Virus record (IMG/VR): IMGVR_UViG_3300025082_000008
Coordinates: 1 to 59,582 of that record
Reading direction: 5' to 3' (one strand)
DNA length: 59,582 nucleotides
Origin: a virus
In this document: piece after piece, positions 25,873 through 34,540 of the stretch
Layout: each line of letters starts with the position of its first letter
Numbering within the stretch: position 1 is the stretch's first letter
Made by a program: the position numbers and the translations under genes
The notes under the pieces: model-generated
What the model was told of the DNA's origin: nothing
The model's database searches: none
Seen by the model: the letters and a program-made list of their open reading frames with translations, nothing else

Positions 25873-27497
25873 TGGCAAAATACAACAAGCAGCTACAGGT
25901 CAAAGAAATTGTAAAGTGCGGTAAAAATCCAGAATATTTTTTTAAAAATTATCTGAAAATACAACACCCAGTAAGCGGTCTTATATCGTTTGATACTTAC
26001 GAATTCCAGGACAAGTGCATAGAAGACTTTTTGGAACATAGATTTAATGTTGTTTTAAAGTCTAGACAATTGGGAATATCAACACTTGTTGCTGCATACG
26101 CAGTTTGGATGGCGATCTTTCAGAGAGAGAAGAATATTCTCATTATTGCTACTAAACTAGCAGTTGCTCAAAACTTTATCATAAAGGTAAAGACAATGTT
26201 GAGATCTTTGCCAAAATGGCTTCTTCTTCCTGAGATCGTTGCTAACAACAAGCAGATGGTCCAGTTCAGCCATGGCTCACAGATAAAAGCAATTCCGACA
26301 TCAGAAGATGCAGGAAGATCTGAAGCACTTTCACTGTTGATAGTTGACGAAGCAGCATTCGTTAGAAACTTTGATACGATCTGGACAGGAATCTATCCAA
26401 CAATTTCAACTGGCGGCCGCGTCATTATTCTATCAACACCCAACGGTGTTGGAGGCCAGTACCATAAGTTGTACACAGATGCAGAAGCTGGTTTAAATGA
26501 ATTTAATCCAATAAAGATAATGTGGGATGAACATCCCGAACGTGGTCAGGAGTGGTTTGACGAAGTCACAAAGAATCTGTCAAAACGACAGATAGCGCAG
26601 GAGTACCTCTGCGACTTTGCAACAAGCGGAGAGACTTTTTTAGATGCATCTTCACTAGAGTGGCTTTCTACATTAGTTGAGAAGCCCATCGATAGGAAGG
26701 GAAATGATAAGAATGTATGGATTTGGAAATATCCGCTATCAGAGCATGACTACGTTCTATCTGCTGATGTCTCAAGAGGTGATTCTAAGGATTACTCTAC
26801 GTTTCACATAATTGATAATGAAACATCAGAAGTAGTTGCTGAGTATAAGGGAAAAATAAGACCTGATACATTTGCAGAGTTAATTAATGAGTTCGGCTTA
26901 ATGTATAATAATGCAATTGCCTGTCCTGAGAATAATAGCTATGGATATGCTACAATACTTAAGCTACAAGAGTTAAAGTATCCGAGGCTCTACTATAGAA
27001 AGAGAAGAGTTCCTTTGATAGGCGACTATGTTGCTCCAGCTTCTGCAGACACAGCCGGATTCAATACAAATGGTAAGACAAGATCAACAATTCTATCAAA
27101 ATTAGAAGAAGTTATTAGAAACAAACAGCTGATTATTCGTTCTTCAAGATTTTATGAAGAGTTAAAGGTGTTCACATGGAAGACAGGCAGGGCACAAGCA
27201 AAACGAGGGTTTAACGATGATCTTGTTATGAGCCTTGCAATAGGCGCTTGGCTATTTGATGCTTCATCAGACTATAGTAAAAACTCTAAAGCTTTGAACG
27301 ACGCTATATTGGGAGGGTTTCAGGTACAAAAAAGACAGTATAATGATACTCCTGCCGCAGTGTTACAGCCTGTGGGTGTATATGCTTCAAGTGCTGAGAA
27401 GGAAAATAGCGACAAGGGAAATATAGTTAAGCAAGATGTTAATAAAACTTTAGAACGTGGTAATATACCAGAAGATATGTTATGGCTTTTAAAGTAG
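25872..27497 (+). CDS. Terminase large subunit (T4 gp17-like)
   Basis: 541 residues from the ATG at 25872, which overlaps the previous stop (TGATG); a GTG one codon earlier is possible. ATPase: Walker A-like SRQLGIST (64-71), Walker B LSLLIVDEAAF (Asp159-Glu160), motif III ILSTPNGVGG. RNase H-like nuclease: VLSADVSRGDSKDYS (first Asp near 299), CPENNSYG, and FNDDLVMSLAIG with the last Asp near 450. This is the packaging motor that translocates and cuts concatemeric DNA at the portal. Followed after 8 bases by the portal gene. Confidence 0.95.
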   Translation: MAKYNKQLQVKEIVKCGKNPEYFFKNYLKIQHPVSGLISFDTYEFQDKCIEDFLEHRFNVVLKSRQLGISTLVAAYAVWMAIFQREKNILIIATKLAVAQNFIIKVKTMLRSLPKWLLLPEIVANNKQMVQFSHGSQIKAIPTSEDAGRSEALSLLIVDEAAFVRNFDTIWTGIYPTISTGGRVIILSTPNGVGGQYHKLYTDAEAGLNEFNPIKIMWDEHPERGQEWFDEVTKNLSKRQIAQEYLCDFATSGETFLDASSLEWLSTLVEKPIDRKGNDKNVWIWKYPLSEHDYVLSADVSRGDSKDYSTFHIIDNETSEVVAEYKGKIRPDTFAELINEFGLMYNNAIACPENNSYGYATILKLQELKYPRLYYRKRRVPLIGDYVAPASADTAGFNTNGKTRSTILSKLEEVIRNKQLIIRSSRFYEELKVFTWKTGRAQAKRGFNDDLVMSLAIGAWLFDASSDYSKNSKALNDAILGGFQVQKRQYNDTPAAVLQPVGVYASSAEKENSDKGNIVKQDVNKTLERGNIPEDMLWLLK

Positions 27498-27505
27498 GAT
27501 AATTT

Positions 27506-29545
27506 ATGGCTGATATAAAAAACAGTAGAAATTTATTTAACAGACTCACACGACTCTTTAGAAGTGGTCCAGTTGTTAAAAGAAATGTCATGTCACCTGA
27601 TGCAAAGTACACTTCATCAGCGTTCGACATGTTTCGCAAGAATCAAAGTCAAGTTTACAGCACTGCTATGTCTGCCTATGGGACATATGACAGGATGGCT
27701 AGATACAGTGATTTCAGCGAGATGGAGTACACACCAGAAATTGGCAGCGCTCTAGACATATACGCAGAAGAATCATGCTCTTCAGACGAATCCGGAAAAG
27801 TTTTGCACATCTTCACAGATAATGTAAAAATTAAACAGATACTAGAAGAACTATTTTATGACACCTTAAATATTGAATTCAATATGACGCCGTGGATTAG
27901 AAATCTTGTTAAGTATGGTGATTTCTTTTTATTCAATGATGTTAATCCAAAGTACGGTGTAATTAATGCATATCCGCTTCCAATTTCTGAGATTGAGCGA
28001 GAGGAAGGATTTGATCCGAAGGACCCAATGGCAGTACGATTCAGGTGGGTCACACAAGGAAATCAGGTCTTGGAAAACTGGCAAATTTCTCACATGAGAC
28101 TGCTGGGAAATGATGCGTTTCTTCCATACGGTTCGTCGGTATTAGAGCCCGCAAGGCGAATTTGGCGACAGCTCATTCTCATTGAAGATGCAATGTTAGT
28201 CTACAGGATAGTTCGAGCGCCAGAAAGACGAGTGTTTAAGATTGATGTAGGCAACGTCCCACCAGACGATGTGGCATCATACATGGAAAAAGCAACGTCC
28301 TCGCTTAAGAGAGCTTCAATAACAGACCACACATCCGGCAGAGTTGATCTACGCTATAATCCGTTGTCTGTTGATGAGGATTACTTTATTCCAGTAAGAG
28401 GTTCAGAGTCAGGAACAGATATTGTCTCATTGGCAGGCGGCACAATTGCAGGTGAGACAAATGATGTCGAGTACATACAGAAAAAGTTATTTGCTGCGTT
28501 AAAAATACCTAAGGCATATCTCGGATATGACGAAGGTCTAGGTGCGAAAGCCACCTTGTCTCAGGAAGATATACGATTTAGCAGGACTATAGCAAGAATT
28601 CAACGAACAATACTGTCTGAAATGAACAAGATTGCAATTGTGCATCTGTACTGCAATGGCTTCACAGATGAGGATTTGTTAGATTTTAAGCTAAAGCTAT
28701 CAAATCCATCAACAATCGCGCAACAACAAAAGCTTGAGCTGATTAAGTCTAGATTTGAAGCAGCGACATCAGCAGTAGCAGTAGAGGGAATGGTTGATAA
28801 ACTTTGGGTACAAAAAAATATTCTTCGATTGTCAGATGCAGAAGTTGCTGCAATTAAGGATGGCCTAAAGAAGGATAAGGTTATGTCGCTTGAAATTGAA
28901 GCCACGCAGATAACTGCTCCGGAAGGCCCAGAGTCTGCCATGGCCGGTGAACCAGCGCTAGGTCCCGCTATTGATATAGGCCCACCTGCAGGAGCTCCTG
29001 AGGCAGGAGTACTAGATTTTGGAGCACCAGCACTAGCTGAGACAAATTCAGTAAATGACGATGTCGTTCCAATTAGAATACAACAAAAAATTGATGACAT
29101 CGTGTCTGTGTTAGATGAAGATAATACTCCGGATAAAGAAGGTTCAGATTCTGAAATGACAGAATTTGAAGAGTTTCAAAAAGAGTATGAAATAGACTAT
29201 AAGATTAAAAGATCGAAGGCAAAAAATACTCGAAAGGCAGAGTTTGCAGATAACATGTCAAGTACTTATCAGCGAACTAGAAAACAAAATAGTGTTGATG
29301 GTATGTCAAGGCTTGGTGGCGATTTAAGGAGTTTAGTAAAGCCTAATCTAAATGAAGAAGATTTTGATATAGGAGAATACTTAGATAGTAAGATAGTTCA
29401 AAACGCACACATGACCAGCCAGATTAAATCAACTTTGAGTAAGCTGAATACACAGTTTGGTAAGGAAGAAAAACGACAAATTGTCATATCTGAGAATAAT
29501 TCATCAGAGGAAGTAAATTTAAATGAAGACACAGACGAAACATAA
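27506..29545 (+). CDS. Portal protein (T4 gp20-like)
   Basis: 679 residues. Diagnostic segments are EYTPEIGSALDIYAEE (N-terminal wing), LVKYGDFFLFNDV, RAPERRVFKIDVGNVPP, VRGSESGTDIVSLAGG and KLFAALKIPKAYLGYDEG, all typical of T4-type portals. The C-terminal ~130 residues are an extra acidic and then basic tail with a Pro/Gly/Ala-rich linker (residues ~470-520), longer than in T4 gp20 (about 524 residues). Forms the dodecameric DNA gateway at one capsid vertex. Its 3' end overlaps the next gene by 23 bases. Confidence 0.95.
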   Translation: MADIKNSRNLFNRLTRLFRSGPVVKRNVMSPDAKYTSSAFDMFRKNQSQVYSTAMSAYGTYDRMARYSDFSEMEYTPEIGSALDIYAEESCSSDESGKVLHIFTDNVKIKQILEELFYDTLNIEFNMTPWIRNLVKYGDFFLFNDVNPKYGVINAYPLPISEIEREEGFDPKDPMAVRFRWVTQGNQVLENWQISHMRLLGNDAFLPYGSSVLEPARRIWRQLILIEDAMLVYRIVRAPERRVFKIDVGNVPPDDVASYMEKATSSLKRASITDHTSGRVDLRYNPLSVDEDYFIPVRGSESGTDIVSLAGGTIAGETNDVEYIQKKLFAALKIPKAYLGYDEGLGAKATLSQEDIRFSRTIARIQRTILSEMNKIAIVHLYCNGFTDEDLLDFKLKLSNPSTIAQQQKLELIKSRFEAATSAVAVEGMVDKLWVQKNILRLSDAEVAAIKDGLKKDKVMSLEIEATQITAPEGPESAMAGEPALGPAIDIGPPAGAPEAGVLDFGAPALAETNSVNDDVVPIRIQQKIDDIVSVLDEDNTPDKEGSDSEMTEFEEFQKEYEIDYKIKRSKAKNTRKAEFADNMSSTYQRTRKQNSVDGMSRLGGDLRSLVKPNLNEEDFDIGEYLDSKIVQNAHMTSQIKSTLSKLNTQFGKEEKRQIVISENNSSEEVNLNEDTDET

Positions 29546-30389
29546 TAAAAAAAGAAATGTGGGTATCATCTATGAGCTACTTTTAAAACATCTGGGCAAT
29601 TGTTTAATTGATGGAAATTTAACTGAGCTAAAGAAGGTTACAAAAATCTTAGAAAAAAGATTTGCTAATGGCACAGAGTTGTATAAGGAGTTCAGGTTAT
29701 TCAATGCGCTAGCACAGACAACTGCTAGTGACACGCATATCGTTGCATCTATTTTGTCAGAAGCAAAGTATGCAGCGAGAGAGTGTGATATCAAGAAGCT
29801 CAATAAAGAAAAGTCTGATCTAATTAGGGATATTAACTATAAGATTAATGATTCAGCTTTTTATTATAGGTCTATTTCTAATTATAGAGACCTTGCAACA
29901 ATTCAAATAATGCTTAATGAGTGGAGAAAGAAGCGTGGGTCAAATGTGCAAAAATTGATCGAATTTGAACAAAAAATAGGCACTTTGCTCTTACAGGATA
30001 AAAAAACTATCAACTTAGAAAATGAGATGAAAAGATTAAACGCCTCAGACTCTAGTTCGTTAATTTTAAAGATTATGACAGAAAAAATAAACAAAAAGTA
30101 TGGGTCAGACTTGAGTGAGAGCCAGAAAGAAATAATTAGAAACTATGCAATTTATTCTGAGGGTGACAAAAAAGCATTTAAACAGTATCTTACGATAAAA
30201 AAGAAAGAGGCACAGAATCTTTTAGAAAACTTTGAAGTCATAGAGAATAATAAAATTTTGATTCAGAAGGTAAGCACTGTAAGGGAAAGAATAGAAGAGC
30301 TTAAAATTGATAATATTGATGATGATTCAATAATCAAGTTTTTGACAGTGACAAAATTAATAACAGAGTTAAATCAATCAGGAGACTAA
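29523..30389 (+). CDS. Helical head-assembly protein of unknown role (between portal and protease)
   Basis: 288 residues, almost entirely helical and charged, starting inside the portal gene. The N-terminus (KTQTKHNKKRNVGIIYELLL) is basic. Several heptad-like helices follow. Location between portal and prohead protease is where T4 carries gp67/gp68 prohead core genes, but this protein is larger and without clear sequence similarity. Likely a prohead core or portal-associated assembly factor by context only. It ends one base before the protease start. Confidence 0.55.
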   Translation: MKTQTKHNKKRNVGIIYELLLKHLGNCLIDGNLTELKKVTKILEKRFANGTELYKEFRLFNALAQTTASDTHIVASILSEAKYAARECDIKKLNKEKSDLIRDINYKINDSAFYYRSISNYRDLATIQIMLNEWRKKRGSNVQKLIEFEQKIGTLLLQDKKTINLENEMKRLNASDSSSLILKIMTEKINKKYGSDLSESQKEIIRNYAIYSEGDKKAFKQYLTIKKKEAQNLLENFEVIENNKILIQKVSTVRERIEELKIDNIDDDSIIKFLTVTKLITELNQSGD

Positions 30390-30390
30390 A

Positions 30391-30996
30391 ATGAGTAGCC
30401 TTACAGTTTTAAGAGAGTGGACACCAATATCTTGCTCAAAAAAGATGCTAAAAGAGTCAAAAGAAAAATATGGTAAAGTAATGTTAAGCGGCATTATTCA
30501 AAGAGCAAATACGTTAAATCAAAACGGAAGAATCTATCCTAAGTCAATTCTAGAAAGAGAGATAATGAATTATCAGAAGCTGATTAAGGAAAATCGCGCG
30601 CTAGGCGAGTGTGATCATCCAGACTCATCTGTTGTTGAGCTAAAAAATGTTTCTCATATTGTTAGAGAAGCACGCATGGAAGGTGATGATGTTTACGGGA
30701 CTATTGAAATATTAGATACACCAAGCGGAAAGATAATACAGAGCTTGATTGAAAGTGAAATAACACTAGGGATCAGCTCAAGAGGTGTGGGTTCAACAAC
30801 ATCAAAAGGAGATTCTCAAGTTGTTCAAGATGATTTTCAGTTAATTTGTTTTGATATGGTAAGTGAGCCCAGCACTCCTGGCGCGTACATGCTTCGCGAG
30901 GGAAAGACAATCCAGAGAAAAGAGTTAGACAAATTTTTTAACAGATCAGACAAAATTGATAGAATTTTTAATGAAATATTAAGCTGGGATAAGTGA
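30391..30996 (+). CDS. Prohead core protease (T4 gp21-like)
   Basis: 201 residues. The core has SGIIQRANTLNQNGRIYP (typical N-terminal strand), GECDHPDSS with the catalytic His76, and LGISSRGVGS with the catalytic Ser near 129-130. This His/Ser arrangement is that of the herpesvirus-assemblin-like phage proteases (T4 gp21). It matures the head by cutting scaffold and capsid proteins, usually after (L/I)xE. Its stop overlaps the start of the next gene (TGATG). Confidence 0.9.
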   Translation: MSSLTVLREWTPISCSKKMLKESKEKYGKVMLSGIIQRANTLNQNGRIYPKSILEREIMNYQKLIKENRALGECDHPDSSVVELKNVSHIVREARMEGDDVYGTIEILDTPSGKIIQSLIESEITLGISSRGVGSTTSKGDSQVVQDDFQLICFDMVSEPSTPGAYMLREGKTIQRKELDKFFNRSDKIDRIFNEILSWDK

Positions 30997-31514
30997 TGAA
31001 GCTAGATAAACAGGCACTTAAGACTATTGTTAAAGAATGTTTGGTTGAGATATTAGCTGAAGGAATAGTTGCACCTGACCGCGGAAAGTCGTCAAGAAAA
31101 AAGAGAGCGCTATCTGAGGCAATTCAGGCTAGAAGCGAAAAAAGTCGCTCAATTGAGGGTCTCGGTGTGTCAAATGATACACGAAGAACCCGCGCTGATC
31201 CTGTGCGAAAGCCCAGCTATCTTGATAGTATTAGGTTTGGTGATGAAAATGGCGCCAGTGAACAAACAACAAGGCACAGCCAAGCAGTTTCTAATGTGAC
31301 TAAGTCAATAACAAAAGACCCGCTGATGCAGGAACTGTTGGCAGACACAGCAAATACAACCCTGCAAGAGCAAGTTTCAGCTGAGGGCTCTGGTGCTAGA
31401 TCTGCTGTATTGTCAAAACCTGCTGATGAGGCAGCCGCGATTGTGAGACAAAATGAGCCTGAAGATATTTTTGGCGAATCTGCAAAAAATTGGGCGACTT
31501 TAGCGTTTAGTTGA
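30996..31514 (+). CDS. Small head-region protein with recurrent N-terminal helix
   Basis: 172 residues from the ATG at 30996; a GTG one codon upstream is also possible. The N-terminus (MKLDKQALKTIVKECLVEIL) carries the recurrent short helix of this phage. The rest is polar, Ala/Ser/Glu-rich and probably disordered, ending FGESAKNWATLAFS. It lies directly after the protease and may be a prohead core component that is cleaved or packaged; this is inferred from context. Confidence 0.55.
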   Translation: MKLDKQALKTIVKECLVEILAEGIVAPDRGKSSRKKRALSEAIQARSEKSRSIEGLGVSNDTRRTRADPVRKPSYLDSIRFGDENGASEQTTRHSQAVSNVTKSITKDPLMQELLADTANTTLQEQVSAEGSGARSAVLSKPADEAAAIVRQNEPEDIFGESAKNWATLAFS

Positions 31515-31583
31515 TATTTAAGTTGAAATATATCTTGTGAAGTTATAATTAATCTTGATCGCATTATTTGAGGAGGAATAATC

Positions 31584-31850
31584 ATGGCCAAAGTAAGAAA
31601 GTTGACACCTCGACGTTTAAAGAGAATCATTGAAGAAGAAAAAAGAAGGCTCAGAATTTCAAAGCCCAGGCCTGTGACTAAGTCAAAGCCCAGGACAAGA
31701 AAGAAGAAGCACAATTCGTCATCAAGTGTCGTAGCACAGATAAGAGCGCTAGCCGAATTAAAGCGCCGCGAGACAAAGGCAGCTAAGCGCCTAAAGAGAA
31801 TCTATGAAGCCCGGAAGTTAATCAAGAAAGAATTGATTAGGAGACTATAA
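31584..31850 (+). CDS. Small very basic protein, possible internal head or DNA-binding protein
   Basis: 88 residues with a strong GAGGAGGA ribosome site. The protein is dominated by Lys/Arg (VRKLTPRRLKRIIEEEKRRL, then repeated K/R-rich helices), with a Ser-rich centre. The N-terminus again shows the L-x-x-x-x-L-x-x-I-I-x-E-E pattern. High positive charge and position in the head cassette suggest a DNA-condensing internal protein or prohead core component. A weak sigma70-like TTGAAA, 15 bases, TATAAT lies upstream at 31524-31550. Its TAA overlaps the next ATG. Confidence 0.55.
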   Translation: MAKVRKLTPRRLKRIIEEEKRRLRISKPRPVTKSKPRTRKKKHNSSSSVVAQIRALAELKRRETKAAKRLKRIYEARKLIKKELIRRL

Positions 31851-32359
31851 TGGCAGAACAACCGCAAACTATAGTTGAAGCTGCTTTAGCCACAGACCGC
31901 GCTATGGGTGCAAGAAAAGAAAGTAATTTAAGATCATCATACCCGGCGTCGCCGATTTACTCAGGTGATGTTACTGATGCTGAAAGAAAGAAACTTTTTC
32001 AAGAAACAGCACTTGATGGCGTCGTCCTGGGCGGACTCGGTGTGAACTCGTATGATCGTGACTTCAAGGGAACAACACAAGATCCTGTTCCCAGTCTAGA
32101 AGATGTTGCAACAGGCGGAGGCGGCCTTCCTGCTACACCATACATACCGAACTTGACTAGTCCCGGGCCCGGAAGTGTGAGTGCAACAGATCAGCCTGAA
32201 TTCAATGGAATACTACCTACTCCTGAAAATAATTTGGAGTTTGGAAGCGGATTACCAGGAACAACATCACCAGATGAAACTTCAGAAAGAATAGCTGAAC
32301 AGTCACTAGGTAATTACATCTCAGGAAAATCGTATCTAGGATCAAACGGTCAGTCTTAG
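31850..32359 (+). CDS. Hypothetical head-region protein, Gly/Pro/Ser-rich
   Basis: 169 residues, translationally coupled to the previous gene (TAATG). The sequence is low in hydrophobics and rich in Gly, Pro, Ser, Thr and acidic residues (DVATGGGGLPATPYIPN, TSPGPGSVSATDQ), so it is probably extended or disordered. No motif was recognised. Its place in the protease-scaffold interval suggests a structural or assembly protein of the head. Confidence 0.5.
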   Translation: MAEQPQTIVEAALATDRAMGARKESNLRSSYPASPIYSGDVTDAERKKLFQETALDGVVLGGLGVNSYDRDFKGTTQDPVPSLEDVATGGGGLPATPYIPNLTSPGPGSVSATDQPEFNGILPTPENNLEFGSGLPGTTSPDETSERIAEQSLGNYISGKSYLGSNGQS

Positions 32360-32362
32360 ACA

Positions 32363-32980
32363 ATGTCTGCTTTTGGCCTTACCCCATATGAGCCAGGTAC
32401 TCCTGGAGGATTAGGAAATGTTAGAGGCGGTGGTCACCCTGTAACTGGAAAGACTAGGGGCCAGACATTTCCTATTTATGATAAGAATATAGGTGATGAA
32501 TCTTATTATCTTGATTATGATGAAGAAGATGAAGATTTCGATCCTCAAGATTTTGATGAGACCGACGCGTACATTAATAAGATAAGAAGAAAAACCGACT
32601 CGCATGCTGTTCACAGGGCAGACATTGGAGGAAGAAGAGATGTGGGTAACGCTGTAACAAACGTAGGTGGATATTTAACTATGGAGTTTGCAGGTGATCA
32701 CACGACACCCGTATCTAAAGGTCTTTCACCAAGACTAACATACAGAACAAGGACGAACACAAAAGGTCCTGCCATGGGCACTCAAGGGAGTGCTATGTAT
32801 ATAAGGAATAAGCCTGGGCGCCAAGACGGCACGCAGTTTGGTACATCACGCGCACCCTTGCCCAAGCATTACGAAGATGAAGAAAATATCTGGTCTTTGT
32901 CAGATATTGACCCTTACGATAATGCTGTGAAAAGACAGAATAAAATAAGAAACTATATTCATTCATTAGAAGATTATTAA
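32363..32980 (+). CDS. Hypothetical head-region protein, acidic patch
   Basis: 205 residues, starting 3 bases after the previous stop. A Gly/Pro-rich N-terminus is followed by a strongly acidic stretch (YYLDYDEEDEDFDPQDFDE) and then a basic Gly/Thr-rich part ending in a Tyr/Asp tail. The acid-then-base charge layout resembles structural adaptor proteins, but no family was recognised. Located just before the scaffold gene and separated from it by 54 bases. Confidence 0.5.
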   Translation: MSAFGLTPYEPGTPGGLGNVRGGGHPVTGKTRGQTFPIYDKNIGDESYYLDYDEEDEDFDPQDFDETDAYINKIRRKTDSHAVHRADIGGRRDVGNAVTNVGGYLTMEFAGDHTTPVSKGLSPRLTYRTRTNTKGPAMGTQGSAMYIRNKPGRQDGTQFGTSRAPLPKHYEDEENIWSLSDIDPYDNAVKRQNKIRNYIHSLEDY

Positions 32981-33034
32981 AGAAGAGATAATACACATTA
33001 TGAGTGATATTTATTAAGCGAGATAGGTGATAAC

Positions 33035-34495
33035 ATGTCGAGTAAAATTTTTGAGGAAGCAATAGCTGATGCAAAAAAGCTTAGAGAAGTTGCAGAAGAC
33101 AATGCAAAGAAAGCAATTCTTGAAGCTGTCACACCGAAAATAAGACATTTTATAGAAGAGCAGCTGTTAGAATCGAGTGATACTAACGAAGACATGTTCA
33201 TCGCTGATGAAAGAGAAGAGCTATCTGAAGATGTTTTTTTAGATGAGCATGCATTGAGCTCTTTGGTTGCTATGCTTGGAGGTGACGAAATATTAAACTC
33301 GCTTAGTGAGTCACATTCAGCTTCAGTGATAAATAGTTCTGTAAAAGAGGCAGTTGCTTCTCTTTCGAGCAGACAAAGAGATAAATTATTAGAAATTGCA
33401 AATAAAATTAACAATACTGTGGATAATTTAGCAAATAGCGAGATAAGTAATAAAGTCGTCAAAAATGAGGAGAATTCAGTTATGGCAGATAGAAATTTTT
33501 ACGAAGTTGATCTAAAAGCGCTTCGTGAAGCACTTGAAGAAGACTTAGGAACCGAGAACACGGCAACAGAAGGTCAAGAGCTCTACCCAGAAGAAGGGGT
33601 AGACGAGATGGACTGGGCTACAGAAGATAGCGACCTGTCTGAGATGCTTCAAGAGTTGCGTTTAGTTCTTGACTTAGGCCCAGATATTGAAGAAGATGCA
33701 CTGCCAGAAGATCTCCTCGGTATGGTGCTTCCTGACGAAGACGAAGAAGGCGATGAAGACCTCGACATGGACGATGAAGATGAAGGTGATGAAGGTGATG
33801 AAGGCGAATTCGAGATGCCTGACTTCGGTGACCTTGGAGATGATGCGGGTGAAGAGCCCCCACCGGCTGAGGAATCTTATACAGTCGACGCGACGATGCT
33901 CAAAGAGGAGCTCGCGCGCGCGCGACGCATGCTGCGTGAAGGTAATGTTGACCATCACTTCGGAGGCAAGGGCACATCAAAGGCCGGCACGAAGAACGCG
34001 TTTGGTGGATCAGGAAAGAAGAATGTAGGTTACAAAAACGCCTTCGGAGGCGGAAGCTACGGCTCAGATCCATTTGAAAACCCACCACAGATTAATAAAT
34101 TAAACGAGGCTATACGCCAGCTGAGACGCATGAATCGATCTCAGAAAGAGAAACTGAATAAATACAGAGGCGCGATCAATACGCTTCGTGAACAGTTGGA
34201 AGATCTCAACCTATTTAATGCTAAGCTGCTTTATGTGAATAAGCTTCTTCAGAACAAGACTCTTTCTGAGTCTGAGAAGAAGTCAGTCATTAAGGCGCTC
34301 GATGAGGCAAGAACTCTTAGAGAGGCTAAGTCATTATATGGTTCTTTGACCGAGACATTCGGTAGAGGATCCAAAGGTAACTTAACTGAGTCTAGACGAT
34401 ACGGAAGTTCGTCTAGAGCAACTACGTCCTCGTCTGGCACTGGTCGAGTCAATGGTGAACTCGACAGATGGCAGACACTAGCAGGACTTAAGTAA
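33035..34495 (+). CDS. Prohead scaffold protein (T4 gp22-like position)
   Basis: 486 residues, highly acidic and helical. Residues 1-149 form a helical head; residues ~225-270 are an extreme Asp/Glu run with a (DEG)3 repeat; residues ~350-400 are a long coiled coil (RQLRRMNRSQKEKLNKYRG). The C-terminus is Ser/Gly/Arg-rich. Acidic coiled-coil composition, position between protease and major capsid gene, and many (L/I)xE-type protease sites all fit a gp22-like core scaffold. An internal ATG at 33482 with a good ribosome site could make a shorter 337-residue form. Scaffold identity is from context and composition. Confidence 0.75.
   Translation: MSSKIFEEAIADAKKLREVAEDNAKKAILEAVTPKIRHFIEEQLLESSDTNEDMFIADEREELSEDVFLDEHALSSLVAMLGGDEILNSLSESHSASVINSSVKEAVASLSSRQRDKLLEIANKINNTVDNLANSEISNKVVKNEENSVMADRNFYEVDLKALREALEEDLGTENTATEGQELYPEEGVDEMDWATEDSDLSEMLQELRLVLDLGPDIEEDALPEDLLGMVLPDEDEEGDEDLDMDDEDEGDEGDEGEFEMPDFGDLGDDAGEEPPPAEESYTVDATMLKEELARARRMLREGNVDHHFGGKGTSKAGTKNAFGGSGKKNVGYKNAFGGGSYGSDPFENPPQINKLNEAIRQLRRMNRSQKEKLNKYRGAINTLREQLEDLNLFNAKLLYVNKLLQNKTLSESEKKSVIKALDEARTLREAKSLYGSLTETFGRGSKGNLTESRRYGSSSRATTSSSGTGRVNGELDRWQTLAGLK
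33467..33484 (+). promoter_or_regulatory. Internal ribosome site and in-frame ATG within scaffold gene
   Basis: GAGGAG at 33467-33472 lies 9 bases before an in-frame ATG (33482, residue 150). Translation from here would give a second, shorter scaffold product beginning MADRNFYEVDLKAL. Nested scaffold starts are known in other phages (for example lambda C/Nu3). Confidence 0.5.
33779..33805 (+). repeat. Three tandem 9-base units (Asp-Glu-Gly) in the scaffold gene
   Basis: Three consecutive copies of GATGAAGG(T/C), encoding DEGDEGDEG within the acidic run of the scaffold protein. Length changes here by slippage would stay in frame. Confidence 0.7.
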
Positions 34496-34540
34496 AGTAA
34501 AAACTGTTCACAATAATTAACTTAAAAGGAGAAAAATATT

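Noticed and set aside
28600-29100. 166-codon open frame on the minus strand opposite the portal gene
   Set aside because: It is Ser/Ala/Gly-rich in the manner of an antisense shadow of the portal C-terminal linker, has no recognisable motif, and overlaps a certain gene completely.
31217-31714. 165-codon minus-strand open frame over the region after the protease
   Set aside because: It spans two plus-strand genes and their intergenic gap, is low-complexity Ser/Leu/Phe, and has no supporting motif.
33687-34028. 113-codon plus-strand frame inside the scaffold gene
   Set aside because: Lys/Met-rich frame produced by the GAT-GAA repeat read out of frame; not a plausible protein.
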